Source: an uncultured Alteromonadales bacterium (GTDB lineage Bacteria; Pseudomonadota; Gammaproteobacteria; Pseudomonadales; Cellvibrionaceae). Taken from it: a stretch of 64,000 bases of DNA. Position numbers and translations under genes: made by a program. Below the pieces are notes generated by a model. The model ran no database searches. It was not told the DNA's origin and saw only the letters and a list, made by a program, of their open reading frames with translations. The number at the start of each line of letters is the position of its first letter. The first letter of the stretch is position 1. The stretch covers positions 1-64,000 of the forward strand of contig CALMJT010000040.1 in NCBI GenBank assembly GCA_937864365.1, given 5' to 3'. This document shows, piece by piece, positions 60,445 to 64,000 of this stretch.

Positions 60445-60849
60445 TTATTCGGCCATCTCTTTTAATTTTTTCAATGGACGGATTTTAACCTGAATGCTGG
60501 CTGGTTTTGCTTTGAAAGTAGTCTCTTCACCCGTGAAAGGGTTAACACCTTTGCGAGCTTTTTTCGCTGGTTTTTTTACGGTAGAGATTTTCAAAAGACC
60601 TGGAAGTACGAAGTCACCACAACCGCCACGCTTTTTCAAGTGACCAGCCATAATGTCTGACAATTCGTCAAGAACTGCTTGCACTTGTTTCTTTGGAATT
60701 TCAGTGGTTTCAGAAATCTGAGTCAAGATTTGAGTTTTGGTGTAACGCTCAGCAATGGGTTTTACACGTTTTGCTTGCGCGGCGGTAGCAGAAGCGGCGG
60801 CAGGAGCAGCAGGCGCGGTTGTTTTTGCAGGTGTCTTGCGAACGGCCAT
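60445..60849 (-). CDS. HU-family DNA-binding protein with Ala/Pro-rich N-terminal tail
   Basis: The ATG at 60849 is preceded by AAGGAA and gives MAVRKTPAKTT; the ORF-track start 12 codons earlier adds an unsupported extension. The 134-residue protein has a ~45-residue basic Ala/Pro/Thr-rich tail (TTAPAAPAAASATAAQAKR), then an HU-like body with YTKTQILTQISETTEIPKKQ, VLDELSDIM and the DNA-binding arm region RKGVNPFTGEETTFKAKPA. HU-like proteins bend and coat DNA. The length and the tail set it apart from standard ~90-residue HU, closer to the alanine-rich nucleoid proteins of some Gammaproteobacteria. Confidence 0.88.
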   Translation of the reverse strand: MAVRKTPAKTTAPAAPAAASATAAQAKRVKPIAERYTKTQILTQISETTEIPKKQVQAVLDELSDIMAGHLKKRGGCGDFVLPGLLKISTVKKPAKKARKGVNPFTGEETTFKAKPASIQVKIRPLKKLKEMAE

Positions 60850-60885
60850 AGAGGGTTCCTTGTTGTTAATTATAAGTAACACCAC

Positions 60886-61736
60886 ACGAGATCGATTCGA
60901 ACTCGGTTAATGTTAAGGCGGAAAATAGAGAGTATTTTTGAATACTGGTTTAAGCTGCGTTTAGCTATGCACAGAGACGCACGAGTGCGCTCATATCTCA
61001 TTATATATAGTATAAAAATGAGTGCGGCAATTATTTTATTGAAAAAAATAGTGGTTTGCATCAACTCTTGTTGATGAATTTACTCAGACATGACCTGATT
61101 AAAAATATTTACCCAAAATGACTAAAATTTAGCGGTTTTTCAGGAGTTGAATTCGATAAAGGCTTGCGAAAGATCGCAACTCAGCAGTACTTAACGCACA
61201 TTTCTCATTAAGCAGGCAATACTTTGCTGTGTTATGGCTAGGATTTTTACACCGCCGCAATCCTGTTCGTGGGCTACTACTGCGCAAAGCACTGCATTTC
61301 TAGCGTTTACGAAAGTTCACCTCTGGTTGTTTGATGTCTAGCTACATAGGTTTTCGAGAAGTTTTAACCGGAAAAACAAGGATATGGCAACAAAAAATGT
61401 TGTGCGCAGTGATGGGCTTGCTTATTTTCGTGCTGTGTGAGTAATTTCGTTACAGTTGGGCTGCGCATACTTCCGTCTCAACTAATTAATTTCGACTTCA
61501 CGGTAATTGACTTTCAGATTCTTCAATAATCCCAAATGGGCAACGTTAACTGTTGAGTTGTGGGGATATGTTGTGGGGATATGAGGTGGTTCCCATAGGG
61601 GAAGGTTGGATAATCATTAATGAGCGCTTAGAACGTAGCTCAGCTTCTAATCATCTCTAAAATGATAAATAAATCTTATTTTGTAGAGTTTTACCCTACT
61701 CGGGCGGGTTGTTCGTAAAGTGGCTGCGAATCATTG
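60886..61736. other. Gene-poor region of about 850 bp
   Basis: No ORF here is convincing on either strand. The HU promoter must lie at the left edge. A 13-bp tandem repeat, GTTGTGGGGATAT twice, occurs at 61557-61582. I see no tRNA, terminator or recognisable RNA, and the middle (61190-61480) has higher GC than ordinary spacers in this window. Confidence 0.5.
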
Positions 61737-62225
61737 TTACGCAGATGCGGGTAAAAATTGCGTTTTTAACAACAGTTTAACGGCATCCTTAATACGTTCG
61801 TCTAATTGATGCTCCTTAGCGGTGATTACTTTTGTTAAATGCTCACAGATATTTGCTAATTGAAGATCATAGGCATTATTTTGCGGTGCAGTAATTTTCA
61901 TTTTTAACCGTAAGACCACAAGCTGAATGCTGAGGTTAATCAGGTCGGCGAGATTCGGCGTTAGTTGAATGCTTTGATTTTCAAGCTCATCAATAATGTC
62001 ATCGATACCTTGCAGTAAGGGCGATATGTGCTGAAAACCACAGAATAGAACGTGATTTTTAATATCGCGAAAAGCACTGACTAGGTTTCGGATCGATGGG
62101 TATTCAGGATTATTGAGCTGTGACTGATGCAAGCTTTGTAAACACAGTTGATAGGAGTGAGTTACTCGCTCAATCAATTCGCTCGCCGAGTAATCATCCC
62201 AGTAGTCTGGAGAGGCAAATAACAT
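61737..62225 (-). CDS. Degenerate HPt-like helical protein
   Basis: This 162-residue all-helical soluble protein has an N-terminal ELIERVTHSYQLCLQSLHQS segment. AFRDIKNHVLFCGFQHISPLLQGIDDIIDEL then aligns by eye with HPt/CheA-P1 helices ('FR..HSIKG....FG...I..L....ED.LD.L'), and NLADLINLSIQLVVLRLKM follows. The phospho-accepting histidine position is occupied by Arg (AFRDIKN), so phosphotransfer is unlikely. It might bind a histidine kinase or receiver domain as a pseudo-HPt. This is an inference from pattern only. Confidence 0.5.
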   Translation of the reverse strand: MLFASPDYWDDYSASELIERVTHSYQLCLQSLHQSQLNNPEYPSIRNLVSAFRDIKNHVLFCGFQHISPLLQGIDDIIDELENQSIQLTPNLADLINLSIQLVVLRLKMKITAPQNNAYDLQLANICEHLTKVITAKEHQLDERIKDAVKLLLKTQFLPASA

Positions 62226-62642
62226 CGCTGAACCTGCTGCACAATTGTTGAAAGGTGCGGTACGTCTAGCGTCTTCGAATGAATCGAAGCGTAGGTACTT
62301 TTATTTGAGACTAACAAACAAAAATGAAGCTTTTGCGGCACATGAACGTTGAGATTTACAGGTTTGAAGATTTTTTGATGACGATTCTTACCTGAGCTGT
62401 ACCCACACATTGTTGGAGCGAATATTTACCCGGTTTAGGTTTTCATGGGCTATAATGCCGGGCTTTTTCGTGTGTAATGCTAAAACGTTGCTGAACCGGC
62501 GGGGTTTCATCTTAAATTCAGCGGTCGGTTCTGTTTTGAAAGCGTTCTGGGCTTTAAAACCAACGTTTACGCCACCACATGGGGTCGTTGTAAACCATTT
62601 GTTATTGATTATTGACCAAAGTCACCGGTGAGGAGTAAGTGA
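62226..62642. other. Region upstream of fmdB with a promoter-like -10
   Basis: This 417-bp stretch has no gene. GGGCTATAATGCC (62447-62459) contains a consensus -10 TATAAT on the plus strand, but no well-spaced -35 is visible. It may drive fmdB-aspS. Confidence 0.4.
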
Positions 62643-62915
62643 ATGCCGATTTATGAATACGTTTGTAAATCTTGTGATCATGAGTTCGAAGCTTTGCAGA
62701 AAATGTCGGATGATCCGTTGAAGGAATGCCCGGCGTGTAAAGCGTTGTCGTTGACCAAAAAAATCTCAGCCGCGGGTTTTCGACTCTCAGGTAGTGGTTG
62801 GTATGAGACTGATTTTAAATCTGGAAATAAAAAGAACCTAGCGTCGTCTAGCAGTGAGAGCTCAGCGGCGAGTGCTAAAACAGAAACGAAGGCGTCTAAT
62901 TCAGAGAGCGCTTGA
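62643..62915 (+). CDS. FmdB-family zinc ribbon protein
   Basis: This 90-residue protein with GAGGAG before its ATG starts MPIYEYVCKSCDHEFEALQK and has a second CPAC pair (KECPACKAL), forming a CX2C...CX2C zinc ribbon. The C-terminus is Ser/Ala/Glu-rich and disordered, as in other FmdB-like proteins. The function is unknown; a regulatory or RNA-related role has been proposed. Location directly upstream of aspS is strongly conserved in Gammaproteobacteria. Confidence 0.93.
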   Translation: MPIYEYVCKSCDHEFEALQKMSDDPLKECPACKALSLTKKISAAGFRLSGSGWYETDFKSGNKKNLASSSSESSAASAKTETKASNSESA

Positions 62916-62999
62916 CATGTTGTGAGTCCATTGACGATACAACAACCCGAATGAATAGATTCTGTAGAATCGCCAGTAAACACTTAACAGGAAACTAAT

Positions 63000-64000
63000 A
63001 TGCGCACCGAGTATTGTGGCGTTCTAAACGCTTCATACATTGATCAAGAAGTAACCCTATGTGGTTGGGTTGACCGTCGTCGTGATCATGGCGGAGTAAT
63101 TTTCATCGATTTACGCGATCGCGAAGGCGTGGTTCAAGTCGTTTTTGATCCGGATAGCGCAAATTTTGAAATCGCCGATAAGGTTCGTGGCGAATTTGTT
63201 TTAAAGGTAACGGGTAAAGTTCGTGCACGTTCTGAATCTACGGTTAATGCAAATATGGCAACCGGCGAGGTTGAAATCTATGGCACAGGTTTAGAAATTT
63301 TAAGTGCCGCAGAAACACCGCCGTTCCCACTTAACGAATATTCAAACGTCGGCGAAGAGGTTCGTTTAAAGTATCGCTTCTTAGACTTGCGTCGCCAAGA
63401 AATGCAAAACAACCTGCGTTTGCGTGCAAAAGTAACCAGCGCTATTCGTAATTATCTTGATGACAACGGTTTCTTAGATATTGAAACACCAATCTTAACC
63501 CGTGCTACCCCAGAAGGTGCGCGTGATTATTTGGTGCCGTCACGTACCCACGAAGGTAAATTCTTCGCGTTACCTCAATCGCCACAGTTGTTTAAACAAT
63601 TGCTGATGGTTGCGGGCTATGATCGTTACTACCAAATTGCCAAGTGTTTCCGCGACGAAGATCTTCGTGCTGACCGTCAGCCAGAATTTACGCAAATCGA
63701 TATTGAGACCTCGTTCTTAAGCGATGAGCAGATTATGTCTATTACCGAAGGCATGATCCGAAAAATCTTTAAAGATATTAAAGGCGTTGAGTTTGGTGAA
63801 TTCCCAAGAATGCCGTTCTCTGAAGCCATGGAAAAATACGGTTCTGATAAGCCAGATTTGCGTATTCCATTACAGCTGGTTGATATTAAAGAATACCTAA
63901 AAGACGTTGATTTTAAAGTATTTGCAGGCCCTGCTAACGATCCAGCTTGCCGTGTTACTGCTCTTAAAGTCGATGGTGGCGCGCAGCTTTCACGTAAACA
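63000..64000 (+). CDS. aspS: Aspartate-tRNA ligase, 5' part (runs off the window)
   Basis: The gene is absent from the ORF track because it is open at the right edge. The ATG at 63000 follows ACAGGAAA. The first 333 residues are present out of a usual ~590. The N-terminal anticodon-binding OB fold ([20 protein letters not shown]) is followed by class II motif 2 region [34 protein letters not shown] and [15 protein letters not shown] are hallmark AspRS sequences. The bacterial GAD insertion begins near the end. It charges tRNA-Asp, an essential step of translation. Confidence 0.97.
   Translation, partial: MRTEYCGVLNASYIDQEVTLCGWVDRRRDHGGVIFIDLRDREGVVQVVFDPDSANFEIADKVRGEFVLKVTGKVRARSESTVNANMATGEVEIYGTGLEILSAAETPPFPLNEYSNVGEEVRLKYRFLDLRRQEMQNNLRLRAKVTSAIRNYLDDNGFLDIETPILTRATPEGARDYLVPSRTHEGKFFALPQSPQLFKQLLMVAGYDRYYQIAKCFRDEDLRADRQPEFTQIDIETSFLSDEQIMSITEGMIRKIFKDIKGVEFGEFPRMPFSEAMEKYGSDKPDLRIPLQLVDIKEYLKDVDFKVFAGPANDPACRVTALKVDGGAQLSRK

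Noticed and set aside
60885-60915. GATTCGAACTCGG, resembling a tRNA T-arm
   Set aside because: No acceptor stem, D-arm or anticodon arm can be drawn around it on either strand.

Overview
The window is a 64 kb stretch of a chromosome from a moderately low-GC Gammaproteobacterium, most likely marine and Cellvibrionales- or Oceanospirillales-like. This placement is an inference from gene families such as FmdB-aspS, a DUF1244 protein, NasA/NirBD/CobA, UrtABCDE with an NCS1-type sensor kinase, a TraF_2 outer-membrane protein and a TonB receptor. No rRNA, tRNA, CRISPR array, integrase or transposase is visible.

Layout. 0-2.3 kb: the end of a formate/nitrite transporter, a terminator, and a fused PP2C phosphatase/Ser-Thr kinase. 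2.4-5 kb: a CopD-like membrane protein, an orphan GspG-like pseudopilin, a SUFU-like protein and a long-chain flavodoxin. 5.6-15 kb: a probable amino-acid, peptide or amine catabolic locus (LysR regulator, TonB receptor, APC permease, class III aminotransferase, DUF885 lipoprotein peptidase). 15-27 kb: a urea uptake module with a LuxR-type response regulator, a giant transporter-fused hybrid histidine kinase, an outer-membrane porin and urtABCDE. 27-41 kb: a defence island with a six-gene type I restriction-modification operon carrying two HsdM subunits, a DUF4062 protein and an AlbA_2/ATPase protein, followed by a translationally coupled pair of superfamily 1 helicases. 41-47 kb: a glycerophosphodiesterase, DUF1244, and molybdenum cofactor genes (moeA, moaB, moaA) around a periplasmic binding protein. 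47.8-54.8 kb: assimilatory nitrate/nitrite reduction (nasA divergent from cobA-nirB-nirD). 55-64 kb: assorted housekeeping genes (TraF_2 protein, histidine phosphatase, MFS exporter, HU-like protein, degenerate HPt-like protein, fmdB, start of aspS).

Nitrogen acquisition links the urea and nitrate modules. MoaA/MoaB/MoeA serve the molybdopterin needed by NasA, CobA makes the siroheme precursor needed by NirB, and both modules have sequences resembling sigma-54 promoters with NtrC-like sites upstream.

The most unusual feature is a family of about 155-bp intergenic repeats, with about 12 long copies and at least 4 fragments in this window alone. Each has inverted ends (ATAGGAA-CTCTGATTAAC) and a conserved series of about five hairpins. 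Several copies show paired changes on both arms of a hairpin. It looks like a MITE or structured-RNA-type element without a resident transposase, and I do not recognise it as a described family.
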